Assembly: GCA_009869945.1 (NCBI GenBank)
Contig: WIXG01000440.1
Coordinates: 1 to 56,035, forward strand
DNA length: 56,035 bases
Reading direction: 5' to 3'
Source: Mesaphorura yosii
Taxonomy: Eukaryota > Arthropoda > Collembola > Poduromorpha > Tullbergiidae
Positions 9,282 through 20,072 of the stretch are shown here, piece by piece. Under the pieces are notes generated by a model. That model did no database searches and was not told the origin of the DNA. It saw only the letters and a list, made by a program, of their open reading frames with translations. The position numbers and the translations under genes were made by a program. The stretch's first letter is position 1, and the number at the start of each line of letters is the position of its first letter.

Positions 9282-11531
9282 ATGGAACCAAGTGCCAATG
9301 CCTCCATCCCTCCGCCAGCGCCACCAAAGTCACCGTCCAAGCCAACCAACGCCAGCGGCGGGCAGCGATCGGGGCCGGCATGGCGAAGTTGCGTCAAACC
9401 AATGCCCAAACGCCACAAGGCTGCTCTCCTCTTTCCAGTTATCTCGTCGACGTCAAGGACTTCGAGTGCTTCAGACAATGTCTCCACTTCCACCAGCTCC
9501 TCCGCCTCTGGCAACAGTAGTAGCAGAAGCAGCATATTATCTACTGAAATTCCTGGAGCTGGGCCGTCTTCGGCCGCACCATCAGTTCAGGTTCAGGTAA
9601 TTCACAGACCTAAGCCGCCTGCACCGATCCCAGCTGCTGGACGGAGGAGCAGTCAAAATCAAATCAGTCAGATGTCAGTGCAGGCTTTGGCGAAGCACCA
9701 AGCGAAGATTACGAATTATTTTGTAAAGAAGGTGTCGGGATCAGGTCTGCTGCAATCAGCGCCTCGGTCTCCAGCTTCAGCTTTACCTTCTGAAGTCAAT
9801 AAAATTGATATCATTGAAGAATCACAGTCACAATCACTTTATGGAGCTTTTGAGCCTCGTTTTGCATCGACTCAGGTGGATTTCGATTTCGATGTCACTC
9901 GACTTGAACCCGGACAAAGCGTGGGACACCCCAAACCTCAGACTCAGCCTCAACATGGACCAGAGCCCTTCAGCTTCAGCGTAGACTGCGTAGGGGCCCA
10001 ACCTGAAAAGATGCCCCCGCCTGGTGCTACTGAGCTAAGCACAGAATTATTCACAAGCGACCCCGAAGACGCAGACGAGGGTAACGGGAAGGAAGAAGTC
10101 GCAGCGACGGCGACGACTCGAAGCATCGACATCGAAGAGGAAGACACTTGGTTTGGTCCTCAGTCACAGTCGCCTTTACTGATCCCAGCTGGCCGAGGTT
10201 CCGATGCTCTACCAATGAGATTGCCAAAAACTCCTGAAAGACGTCCGCAGCCGATTCCGATTTTGAGAACTCCATCGCCGACTGAGCGAAGCCCACTTCG
10301 TGTTGGAGACATGACCATGGATTTAATTCGAAATTTTGACAGGTAACCCTTTTGGTGACTTTTGCCTCTTGCGTACCTTAGATATATTATAAGTTTTTTT
10401 ACGCTCAGGGTTCCAGCCCGTCCAGGTTCTCCTCCGAGCCCCGGCTTCGCGTACAAACCGGAACGAGCCATCCGCAAGAAGGACGAGCGAGCCCGACTGC
10501 AAGGGTGGGACTGTGAAATGTGCCGTGATTACTACGAAGCAATTGCGTCGCAGCTGACGGCCGAAGAGCTCCAGAAGCTGAAAGACAAGTGCTCGCGGCA
10601 TCGTTACAAGTACGCTCCAAACCCCGGGACTCCGCCTGGGTACTGGGACGTGGACTTCCCCAGCACGCAAGAGTGCATTCAAAAGGGATACATGGGCATT
10701 GGGATACGGACGCCTCCATCCAAGACTGCCAAGAGCGACGTATCCGTCTCGAGAGGAAGCCAATCACCTCTATTTTCAACGCCACCATCGAGTAGCCGTC
10801 TTTCAACGCCCGAGCTCAACTTCAATGGCTCACCGAGGACAACTCCATCAGCCGTAGTCGTAGCCGTGGCCGAGCCAGCATCTCCAGTCACGCCAATTTC
10901 ACAATCACCAAGGCAATCGCCTGTTCAATTCAGCAGCAGAGGCAGAGGCAAAAGTAGAAGATCGGCCTCAAGCGGCTCAAGCTCCGGCAGAGTAGGCAAA
11001 GGAGACCCATCTCCAAGAAGGCCAGGGTCGAGGTCAAGCAAGGGATGGAAGGGGATCAAGACGACTGGTGCGGCGAGGCGGGTCCAGCGTGTAAAGAAAT
11101 TTAAGCCTGCTACCCCAAAATCGAAGCACCACCCTCAGCCTACGCCAACTCCAAGCTCGCCGTTCAAGTCAGCTCCTCCGCCCATTCCGCCTAAGCCCAC
11201 ACAGATTGAGCCGGTTCCAGGGCATTGTTCGACTACGGCCAAGGAGACGGACTTCAACGAAGACTTTCAGCGGGCGCTCACCGAATTTGACGACCTGGAC
11301 CAAGAAACAATGCTTGACTCCGAAGACCAGGCTCGATTTTGCCCACTCTCGCCATCACTAACCCCAAAATGGCCTCGTTCGAACAAAATCATTGTTGTGC
11401 CCCAGCTGGCCGTCGGAAGCCCGCTAGCAGCGAGAAGAGCAAGACAGCTGCAGCATCAATCGACAGCAGCAGCAGCGACGGCGAGTAAATCAACTCCACC
11501 AGCGCCAGCGATCAAGAAACTTAACCTTTGA
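9282..11531 (+). CDS. RBBP8: CtIP/RBBP8/Sae2-like DNA end-resection factor
   Basis: Two exons, 9282-10342 and 10409-11531, 727 residues. The diagnostic Sae2/CtIP C-terminal domain occupies about residues 365-445: RKKDERARLQGWDCEMC, the zinc-type pair C389/C392, then SRHR and FPSTQ. The CDK site (T428-P, in PGTPPGYW) and the ATM/ATR-type site (T440-Q) sit where vertebrate CtIP has T847 and T859. CtIP stimulates MRE11-RAD50-NBS1 to start resection of DNA double-strand breaks. Residues 140-147 (QAKITNYF) are a canonical PCNA-interaction (PIP) box. Two oddities: no N-terminal coiled-coil tetramerisation domain is visible, and about 285 low-complexity Ser/Pro/Arg-rich residues follow the domain that normally ends the protein. 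The start codon is the least certain part. Confidence 0.85.
9699..9722 (+). other. PIP box in the CtIP-like protein
   Basis: Encodes QAKITNYF, fitting the PCNA-interaction consensus Q-x-x-[ILM]-x-x-[FY]-[FY], followed by VKK basic residues. It lies in an otherwise disordered region, as functional PIP boxes usually do. Binding is inferred from the motif only. Confidence 0.65.
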
Positions 11532-12638
11532 AATTGAACTGTGATTCGTGATTCGGACTCATAATTCGTCATAATTCAATAAAAATAATTTAATTCAGGT
11601 TGTGCTTTGAAATAAAATGTCAATACAATTAAGAAGTGCCAACAAGAATCAGAAATTGCAAATTGATTCGATTTTGCAGGCATTTGACGCATGATTTGGC
11701 TAAAACCCGCACGGCTCGGGCTCAGCCGCTGTTCTACGCAACAGGTGGAATGTGCAAAACTCACGACTGGCCATATTCGCAACCGCAATATTGTAAAGCC
11801 GTGATTGCCATTTACACTTTAAAGATTTACACTTTTCGAATTCTCAATTAAAATAAGGAAAATGTAGGCAAGTTAGTGAATCTCCTTTGCTCGTAGTAAT
11901 TTTAGTTTTTATATTTCGGGTTAACTGATTTCGTGAGTTACTCCTTAAATCTGAGCCAGTGAATTAATCTTAATGTTTTAAGTTATGGATCCAGTTTTGT
12001 AGTTAAAACCACAAGGAAATCTACCGGAAATCAACAGACTTAAAGAATCCTCGGATCAGGTAATTAATTACGGATTCTTAATTAATTACCTAGCCGTATT
12101 TGGATTAATTTCTTAATTTTGCAGGATAATTGCTTGCTGCATTGCCAGTTAGTCGCAATGAAAGTGCCAATTCATTGCTGCCATTCGACATCGTCGCTAC
12201 CAATGCCTTATTAGTGCCTCAACTATGTAATTTTCATCTAATTTGTGAAGCCGATTCGATTGCTAACCTCCAATTTACCAAGAAAATCGTGTTCCAACGC
12301 CCAGCGGGTCAACTGCACCGATAAAAGAAGCCAAACCTAAACGCTAAACTACAAACCATCAGCAACAGAAGCCAGATATGCTAATTTTAATTGTACGTAA
12401 TTAATTGCGCGTAGCTGGAGCCAATTTGCCAATTAGCATAATAATAATGGCCTGCCATTCAGACTTCAGAGACTCCAGTTGGTGTGGCTAGTTCATTGTT
12501 AATTTTGTAACTTCTTGACTTTTTACCACACGGCAAAACCCAAAAATGTAACCAAAGTATTTCAATGCCCAGCGCCTTAACTTAACGCTATCAGTTAGCT
12601 AATTAGCTAGTTAACTTGTTGGCAATTAATTTAGTGAA
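11532..12638. other. Intergenic region with probable 5' leader intron of the ABHD8-like gene
   Basis: The CtIP-like polyadenylation signal lies near 11578. Further right, CAG/GTAATTAATTA (about 12058) and TTTTGCAG (about 12123) look like a donor and acceptor bounding a 5' untranslated intron of about 65 bp. No coding sequence is supported. Confidence 0.4.
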
Positions 12639-14843
12639 ATGATGAGCCAGAATCATAACTGTTGTCTTCCACTTCCGTCGCCGGTGGCCAAATGGTGCCG
12701 ACGCTACTGCAAATACTGTCGTTGGCCCCAAACGTGGCCTTCGCTCTGGCCTCCGGCTCCTTCGTCATGGGCCCTAGCTTGCTGTGATCGCTGCTCCTGT
12801 CTCTGCTTTCGCCCGCCACGGGTCCATCCTGACTCGAGTGCAAGTGCGTCCACGTCCAGCAACAGCAACTACAAAGTCGTGGTGCGAAGGCTAAACAGCA
12901 GCGGAAGCGGTGGAGGAGTGACTAACCTCAGTTTCCAGGCAGATGACACTGATCCACATGACCAGGACCAAGTCAACTTCAACAGCAGCAGTGTGCTTGA
13001 AGATGGTGACGGTGGTCTCACATCGGTCTCGGGTAAGAACATCGGGCTCGAACCTTCGTCCCTCCCGCAACCCCAGAAAGAGTGGGCTTACAAGCGCCAA
13101 GCGTCGTCGCTGTACTTGAAGACTGGGCCAGGGAAATGCATTCATGTGGTACACGTTAAGGCCAAGACCAAACCCAAATCACCGTCATCGGCGCCGTCGC
13201 CCTCGTCTTCGGGGCCGCCTTCACGTCGGACGTCGACCGACGTCAACCCCGTGCCTGCGCCTGAACCAAAGCCACTGCGACTGCCTCCACCTCCAAATGG
13301 GCACTGCCCCCAAGCAGATGTCGAAAATCCCGAAAATGGGGACTTGGTCGAAGCCGAAGCCGAAATGGAAGCGGAGGCGCGGCCAAACTCTGAGGAGGAA
13401 GAAGACGATGAGGAGTACTGGTTCAGCAAGTGGAGTAACCGGCCCAAGCTTAAGCAGTTGCAGTCGGCTGCTCCTGCACAGTCTCTTGCTCAAATACAGT
13501 CCGCTCCGAGTTCAGGTTCCCGTCGTGCCACACATCGTCTGTGCATCGCGTCATCTGCGTCTGCTCAAGCGGCTTACGTTAACAACTTTGACATTGACAT
13601 TGCTGCCGTAGCGCCTGATGATGTCCAGCTCGAAATCTGCACTGACGAGACCACGACGGCGGAGAGAGCAACAATGGAAAATGACGAGCATGGATTTACG
13701 AATCATGGCTTTCAGCTGGAGCAGGAAAAGCTCAATGGCAACAGCACAGGAGGCCAAGTCGAAGTCGACGGACACGACGGAGCTTCGCAGTGCTCGACGA
13801 CCCTGTCAATGGAGTCAGCCGCCAGCGCGAGCGCCACTGACAAGCAATTTCCGGTGCCCGACGAAATTATTAACCTCAACGCAAATGCCAATGCCAAAAC
13901 GCCATTCAACATGTACAAAACCTCATTTGCATCCGCCCCTGCCCCTAACGGAGTCGACAAAGGGCTTGAGTTGACGCCCACGCAGAAGGTTCCTCTCCTC
14001 TTCTTCGTGCACGGACTCTCCGCCTCGAGCGACGTGTGGACCGCCCAGTTGGAGCATTTCCACGCGCGAGGCTACGAGCTGGTGGCCATCGACTTGCTGG
14101 GCCATGGCTTGAGTTCAGCCCCCCAAAAGGCGAAATTCTACACCTTTGAGTTCCTGCTCCAGGATCTGGTTTATGTATACGACTACTTTGTGCCGCCGCC
14201 AACGAGCAGCAGTAGTAGGCCCACCGTGCTCGTCGGCCATGGCTACGGCTGCTGCCTGACCCGTGTCCTCTCACGACTTCGCCCGAATCAAATCTCGGCG
14301 CTCGTGTCAGTCGCCGGAGGAGGGCCGACTCCGCTCGCGCCGCCAGGCACGCTCCGTCCTCCGAGTCTGATTCCCTTCCAGATTCCAAACATATTTGCCG
14401 AGTATGTAGTAGACAAATTAGTTAATTAGTCTTATCAATTAACGCTCATCTCCATTATTCCAATATTCATTAATTTCTATTACTTTATTTATTTAATTAG
14501 AAAAAGGAGCTCCGCCCGCTTCGACCCGCTGGAGCTCCGCCACGTTCTGCCCCCGCAGATTCGACAGCACCTCATCGACGGCCAAATCTGGCTGGAGTGC
14601 GACTCTGCCTTCCACCACCGAATCCAGACCCCCACGCTCCTCGTATACGGCCTTCGAGACACGACCGTCGCTCTCGTCGAGGAGTGCGAGATGGAGAAGG
14701 CCATGCCAAAGGCGTTTCTCGAGCTGCTCCCGACCGCAGGCCATTTTCCGATGCTCGACGAGCCCCGCCGCCTAAATCGAATGGTCGAGAAATTCCTGCA
14801 GGCGTGGCTTCCGTCGCCGCCGACGACGGCGCAGGCCGAATAA
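12639..14843 (+). CDS. ABHD8: ABHD8-like alpha/beta hydrolase fold protein, nucleophile missing
   Basis: Two exons, 12639-14401 and 14501-14843, 701 residues. The first about 445 residues are a low-complexity, acidic/proline-rich extension longer than that of vertebrate ABHD8 (total about 440). The alpha/beta hydrolase domain follows: oxyanion-loop HGLSASSDVW, GYELVAIDLLGHGLSSAP, the nucleophile elbow VGHGYGCC, GGGPTPL, then in exon 2 LLVYGLRD and AGHFPMLDEP. The aspartate and histidine of the triad are present, but the nucleophile position (residue 535) is glycine where ABHD8 has GHSYG. The segment between GGGPTPL and the last strands is somewhat shorter than in vertebrates. Either a scaffold or pseudo-enzyme, or a sequencing/lineage variant. 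ABHD8 function is poorly known in any animal. Confidence 0.85.
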
Positions 14844-15510
14844 AGAGTGCCAAGTGCAGAAAACATTTCTGATTTCTGACAATTCAAGTTTCTGAAGGCG
14901 ATTTTACTGATAACAAGTGTACTTATACTTAATCACTGATTAATTCCTAATTCCTGATTATATCCCGAGCCATTCCATATTTCTTGTATTCCGAGTATTT
15001 TCAAGTATTTTTCGGTGTTTTTGACGTATTTCGAGACTTTTGTGAAGAAATCTGGAAGTTACACGCAGATCTGAATAAATAAACCCAGTGAGACTGTTCT
15101 TATCAATACGGAGCTGAGAGCGGTCGTACGTCGAATTTCGAAGCTCGAAGCCTGCTTTTTGCAAAAGCGAGGTTTTTCACATTCGCATTCATAAATTCGT
15201 TCCTTGCTTTTCGCCGCGCGTTCAAACGCTGCATAAAAAAGAAGCCGCAGCAGCCGTAATGCATTTATTCATTTGAAACGAACTGAGCAAGCGTGAGGAA
15301 TTCGCATAATGCTCGCAGAAAACTACTGAAAAATGGACAAAAATCACAGGAAACTGATAAAAATCGTGTTAAAAGTGTAGATAACTTCTTTCCAACTAAA
15401 TTCTTGTATTTTTGAATACATTGCTCGTGAAATTTGCTGACAGCCCTGAAAATTGCGAATCGCGTCCTGGAACCTGGCTTTTGGGGTTTTGATCAAGCAG
15501 TCATTGCAAA
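14844..15510. other. Intergenic region upstream of the BRD8-like gene
   Basis: AT-rich spacer containing the ABHD8-like 3' end and the BRD8-like promoter and leader. No conserved coding signal was seen; the minus-strand frame at 14958-15164 has no recognisable content. Confidence 0.5.
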
Positions 15511-18500
15511 ATGAGTGCTGAAGTCGGTAAGTTAAGTTGGCGGCCCATGAATTAACTAATTACCTTAATTTTTCTGAAAAAATTGCTTTCCAGCTGCGCC
15601 AAAAGTGGCCACAGCCGAAGCGATGGCAGAAACTTCCACTGGAATTGAAGCTGATCCAAAGTCAGAAGCAGAGCATCCTGCGGCGGAAGAAGTCGAGACC
15701 GAGATAACAACACCTACAGAAGAAGTCGAAGGTGAAGTCGAAGCCGAAGGCAATATGGAGCTAGAACCAGAGGAATTCGAACCAGAAGGACCATACGAGT
15801 GGCCGTTGAAAGACCGGCTCGTGCTCATGTCCGCGATCGTCGTCAGCAGGGAAGACTGGAGTGTGGTCGACGAACAGATGCAGCTGTACGCCGAGGCTGT
15901 GGTCGAAATGGAAGAGGAAGACGACGAAGAAATCTGGCGCCCGGAGGACTGGTGGACGCACGACAGCTGCGTGGGGGAGTACAACAGATTGCTGGAGGAG
16001 TACAAAGCGGAGAAGGAGCAGAAACAGCAGCAGACTGAGACTGAGCCTCAGGCCGGTCCGTCAACCTCAATGAGCACAAGCACAGAAGGCGCTGCAACTA
16101 CTCCTGCTGCCATCCCCTCAACGCCAAGGCCAACGGCCACCGTGCCTGAGTCTCAGTCCGAACCAGAGTCCGAGTCGTCGCTGGCGATTGCTGAGGTGAT
16201 TCTTCGTAAATTGGAGGAGGACCGCGAGGCCGAGCTGGAAGAAGAGATTCGGATCGGTGTGCTCGAGTACAAATCGGGGCTGGAGGATATTCAACGCATG
16301 GAGGCAGCCGACTACGGGCACATTATGGAGATCTTAGCCGACAACGAGGCGTTCAGGCGTTTCATGGTCGAGGAAGGGATGGAGGAGGAGTGGGAGGATG
16401 CCATGGACGACTACGAAGACTGGCAGAATCTGAGTCCAGAAGAAAGGGAGGTTGCGACAGCCGAAGCTAAGGCGCGGGCCCTCGCACCCGACATCGACAC
16501 AGAGGGCGAGCTGGAAGTCGACGTTGTAGAAGGGGCAGGTATCCAGTCAACGATGGGGCCTCCGCCGCCAGCGGGCACTGGCCCGTCGTCCCCCAAAGTC
16601 TCCCCACAACTCAAGAACCTTGTCTACACTAAAATTGCGGGCACGACGGAAGAGGACGTCGGCAACCTTCCGGCGCCTGCATCGTCGCCAACACTCAGCA
16701 TGCTCCTGGAAATGCCGCCTCGAGGCCACGGGCAGCCGTTGCCCGAGATTCCAACCGTAGCCCACACGCCACAAGTATGCGTTGAAGCGGGGCCGTCTTC
16801 CACAGCAGTAGCAGCGGTGACAGCAAAAGCAGAAGTTTCGACGAAGCAGCCCGAAGGCGTGAGCGTATTGGAAGTCGGCATCGAACGCAAACGTGAACGA
16901 GAAGTTGAAATCAAAATCGAAGGAGTAAAAGCCGTTGCCGCCACCGCCACGAAGGAAGAAGGACTCCCAGCCGAACTGCTTGGGCGTACACCCATGAAGG
17001 CGGAGCCCGAAGACGGGGAAGGAAAACCAGGCGCCGGCGCCGAAGGAGGCACGAGCGACTCTGAGACCACAATCACGGGCAGCATCACCCCGCCCAGCCA
17101 GCGGGGCCCGGGTTCTGTGCCAACAACGCCCGTCGGCGCGGGGGGAACTTCGCCGAGCGCCACCACAGCAGCAGGCGGGCGCGTTACTCGTCGCCACGCT
17201 GAAGCAGCTTCAGCTTCCGGCTCAGCTGTAGAAGAAGGAAAGAGCCTGCGGGGGCGCACCATCGTCACGACGCCCACGAAAGAAGACAGGGACAAGGACA
17301 AAGACTCGGCTACAGGCGGTGGCGGTCCTGGCGCGGCGGCTAAGGATAAAGTGCGTGTCAAGCTCGAATTCGATGCTACAACGAAAACACTCAGGAAACC
17401 GCCGCCAGTCGACTTCAAGACTGTCGCCATGAAGGAGAAGGAGGGCCAGGGCGAGACAGCGGCGGGACGCGACCTGCGTAGCAGACGAAGCGGAGCCCCG
17501 GCCACGCCCTCCGCCGCCGCAGCTACATCGGCCACGAAGCCAACGAGCCAGGCGGCAGCAGGAGCGACAGGCTCGAAGACGCCCAAAAAGGACACGTCAG
17601 ACGAAGAGGAATTCGTCGAGCCGCGCCCGGACGTCAGTCGCGGAGCAGGAGTGACCGTGACGGCTGCTGGGGCGGGCGCAGAAGAAATGGAAGCTCACGC
17701 TCGGGCGACAGCGACGGAACGCTGGGTAGAAGGATCAGGAGCCACATCCACGTCGGGCAGCGCGGTACCTTCGAAAGCAGCCACCGCGACAACGGCTCTC
17801 GGGGCGGCTGCGGCGGCAGGGGGAGCCGCCATAAAGAAGCGTCGGGGCGACTCCAGCGAAGAACGACCGACCGCTTCAACGACGACAGCGACGGAGAAGG
17901 AGAAGGAAGGCGAGGAAAAGCGGGTGACTCGGGCGCGGACAAGAACAACACCTGGCGCTGCACCCGCAGCCACGCCATCGATCAAGCCGACGACGACGAC
18001 GATGACTCCTCCGGCGACGCCGACTCTTTCCCTCACTCCAGCTATCCACGCCCAGGCCAGATCGACGCCCGAGCCAGACGCCATGCCGACGGCGACGGGC
18101 GGCGCCTCTGCCTCACGGGCGCTGCGCTCCCGCCAGCGTCTTCCAGACTCATTCAGCTTCGGTGCCAGCAGTGGAAGCGGAGTGGAGCCTTCGTCGCCCG
18201 CGCCTGCATCTGCATCTGCATCCGTGTCTTACTCGCACTCATACTCAACCCCGCACTCGCCGGCCTCCTCTACGACGACGAGTGCGAGCGCCATGTACGA
18301 AGAGGGCAGCAGCAGTTTCGCCTACGGCTACGGCGCGGGTGCAGCCGGAGGGCTAAACAGCAGCAGCGGGCTGTACACCTCCACCGAGGACAAAAACATG
18401 AAGCGGGCGCTCCTTTCCCTCCACCGGCTCGTGACGAACCTGAAACACGCGTACATCTTCCTTAAAACCACGATTCCAAAGTATAGCAAGCCGAACTTCG

Positions 18501-19246
18501 ACAGGCTAATCCAGCGGCCACTTGATTTCTCCGTGATAAAGCGGGCCATCGAGTCCGACTCGATCCGGAGTTTTGACGCGTATCAGCTGCAGGTGTCGGT
18601 CATGTTTATGAACCACCTGATGTACTTCCACGAGGGGCTCGACCTCCACAAGCAGACGAAGCAGATGGCGAACGAGACGTTTGACATTATTGAGGATTTT
18701 ATTCGGAATTACAACGAGAGCAATGCGCCGAGGAGCGGCGCAGGCGGAGGAGCCGCGAAAAGGGAAGGCAGGGCCCGGGATCTCCGCCATTCGTACTCGA
18801 CGACGAGCAGCACGAAAAAAGGCGGTGGTGGTGGTGGAGCGGTGGGCGGGACGCCCACGCCGAGCGTGGCTGATTCCGGAGCACGCGGCAGCCGTCACGC
18901 GTCAGGCTCGGAGGAATCTCACGATGAAGGCGGTGGCCGCGGCAGCGGCGGAGGGGGTCGTGGAGCGTCAGCTTCGGGAGGTCCGGGCTCTGGGCAGGGT
19001 ACGAGCGGGGGTGGGACGGGTCGAGGGCGGGGCCGACGCAAGAAGCAGGTGGAGCTCTCGCCGAGCATCACCGACGAGCCACGGAAGGGATCTGGACGTA
19101 AGTTGAAATTTCTTCCTTGCTTATTGATTTCCCTTGGCTTGGCAGCTTAATTGAATTTTGAATTACTCATTTCAGGTACGCCGAGAGGGCCAGGGCTTTC
19201 TGGAGCCGGCGCGAGCACGGCGAAGACTCGCCATTCGGCGGTGTAG
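15511..19246 (+). CDS. BRD8: BRD8-like bromodomain subunit of a NuA4/TIP60-type acetyltransferase complex
   Basis: Three exons: a 16-bp first coding exon 15511-15526 (MSAEV), 15594-19097, and 19176-19246; 1196 residues. The N-terminal block matches BRD8: EWPLKDRLVLMSAIVVSRED, DWWTHDSCVGEYNRLLEEY, then IAEVILRKLEEDREAELEEE. A long Ala/Thr/Pro/Glu-rich disordered middle follows. The single bromodomain covers about residues 937-1045 (KRALLSLHRLVTNLKHAYIF, RPLDFSVIKRAIES, MFMNHLMYFHEG). The acetyl-lysine-contacting asparagine expected in MYN is phenylalanine (F1017), so acetyl-lysine reading may be lost or altered. A Gly-rich, basic tail ends the protein. Role: chromatin remodelling/histone acetylation in the nucleus. 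The tiny first exon was chosen because it gives an ATG, perfect splice sites and frame continuity. Confidence 0.85.
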
Positions 19247-20072
19247 TGCAATCGCAATGAAGAAACTCGGAGTCTTCGCCCGTCTTCGTACTTCACTTTT
19301 GTTTTTGTACTTTTTGTCTTGTACATTTCCTTCTTGGATCCTCTTGCAAGTCAAATTTTCATTTGGATTTGTCCTGTGACCTTGACTTGACTTGGCTTGA
19401 CGTTACTGTAAATAAATGATTTGTTTTTGAAGTGAATTTTGATTCATTGATGATTCTGAACTCTCCGAAATCCGAAATCGGGCACCTTTGTTGCGTCAGT
19501 CAAGAGTCAAGCCAGACGCAAACGAGCTCGGCCAAATCCTTGAATTCCTGCTGCCCTTGCTGTGCTGGCTTCCTTGCTTGAGCTGGCAGTCTGTCTAGTC
19601 GAATTGATTTTGCTTTGCCTTCTTCGCCCTGCCTGCCTTTCAATTTTCATTCGTTAATTTATTCGTACGAAGTGACGAGCATGCCAATTATCTCACCAGT
19701 CAGTCATTAACTATAGTAATTAATTAATTTTGTTCAGGCATGCCCTTGAAAGTCAAAAGAAACGACTGAGTTAGACTGGCTTAGATGGGCTCCATTTTCC
19801 AGTGATAAAGCAGTAATAGTTAATTTAACTCTGTGCTGCTGCAAGAAACTTGAAGATTGATCTCCGACGATCACCGGCTGGATTGTCTGGCTACAAAATT
19901 TGGTCAGTTCTTCGGATTAAATTCAAATTTGAATGAAGACATCGCTTACTTGGATCATTAGTCAATTTTGTAAGTAAAACAGGCCTGTGGAGTCTCAACA
20001 TTGAGCTGATCGGAGGTAAAGCATAAATTAATGGCTATTTCATTTCGTTAAGGAAGGATCCAGATTCCAGCG
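19247..20072. other. Intergenic region upstream of Miro
   Basis: Contains the BRD8-like 3' untranslated region (AATAAA near 19411) and the Miro promoter and leader. Possible leader splice sites exist but no coding segment was recognised. Confidence 0.5.
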
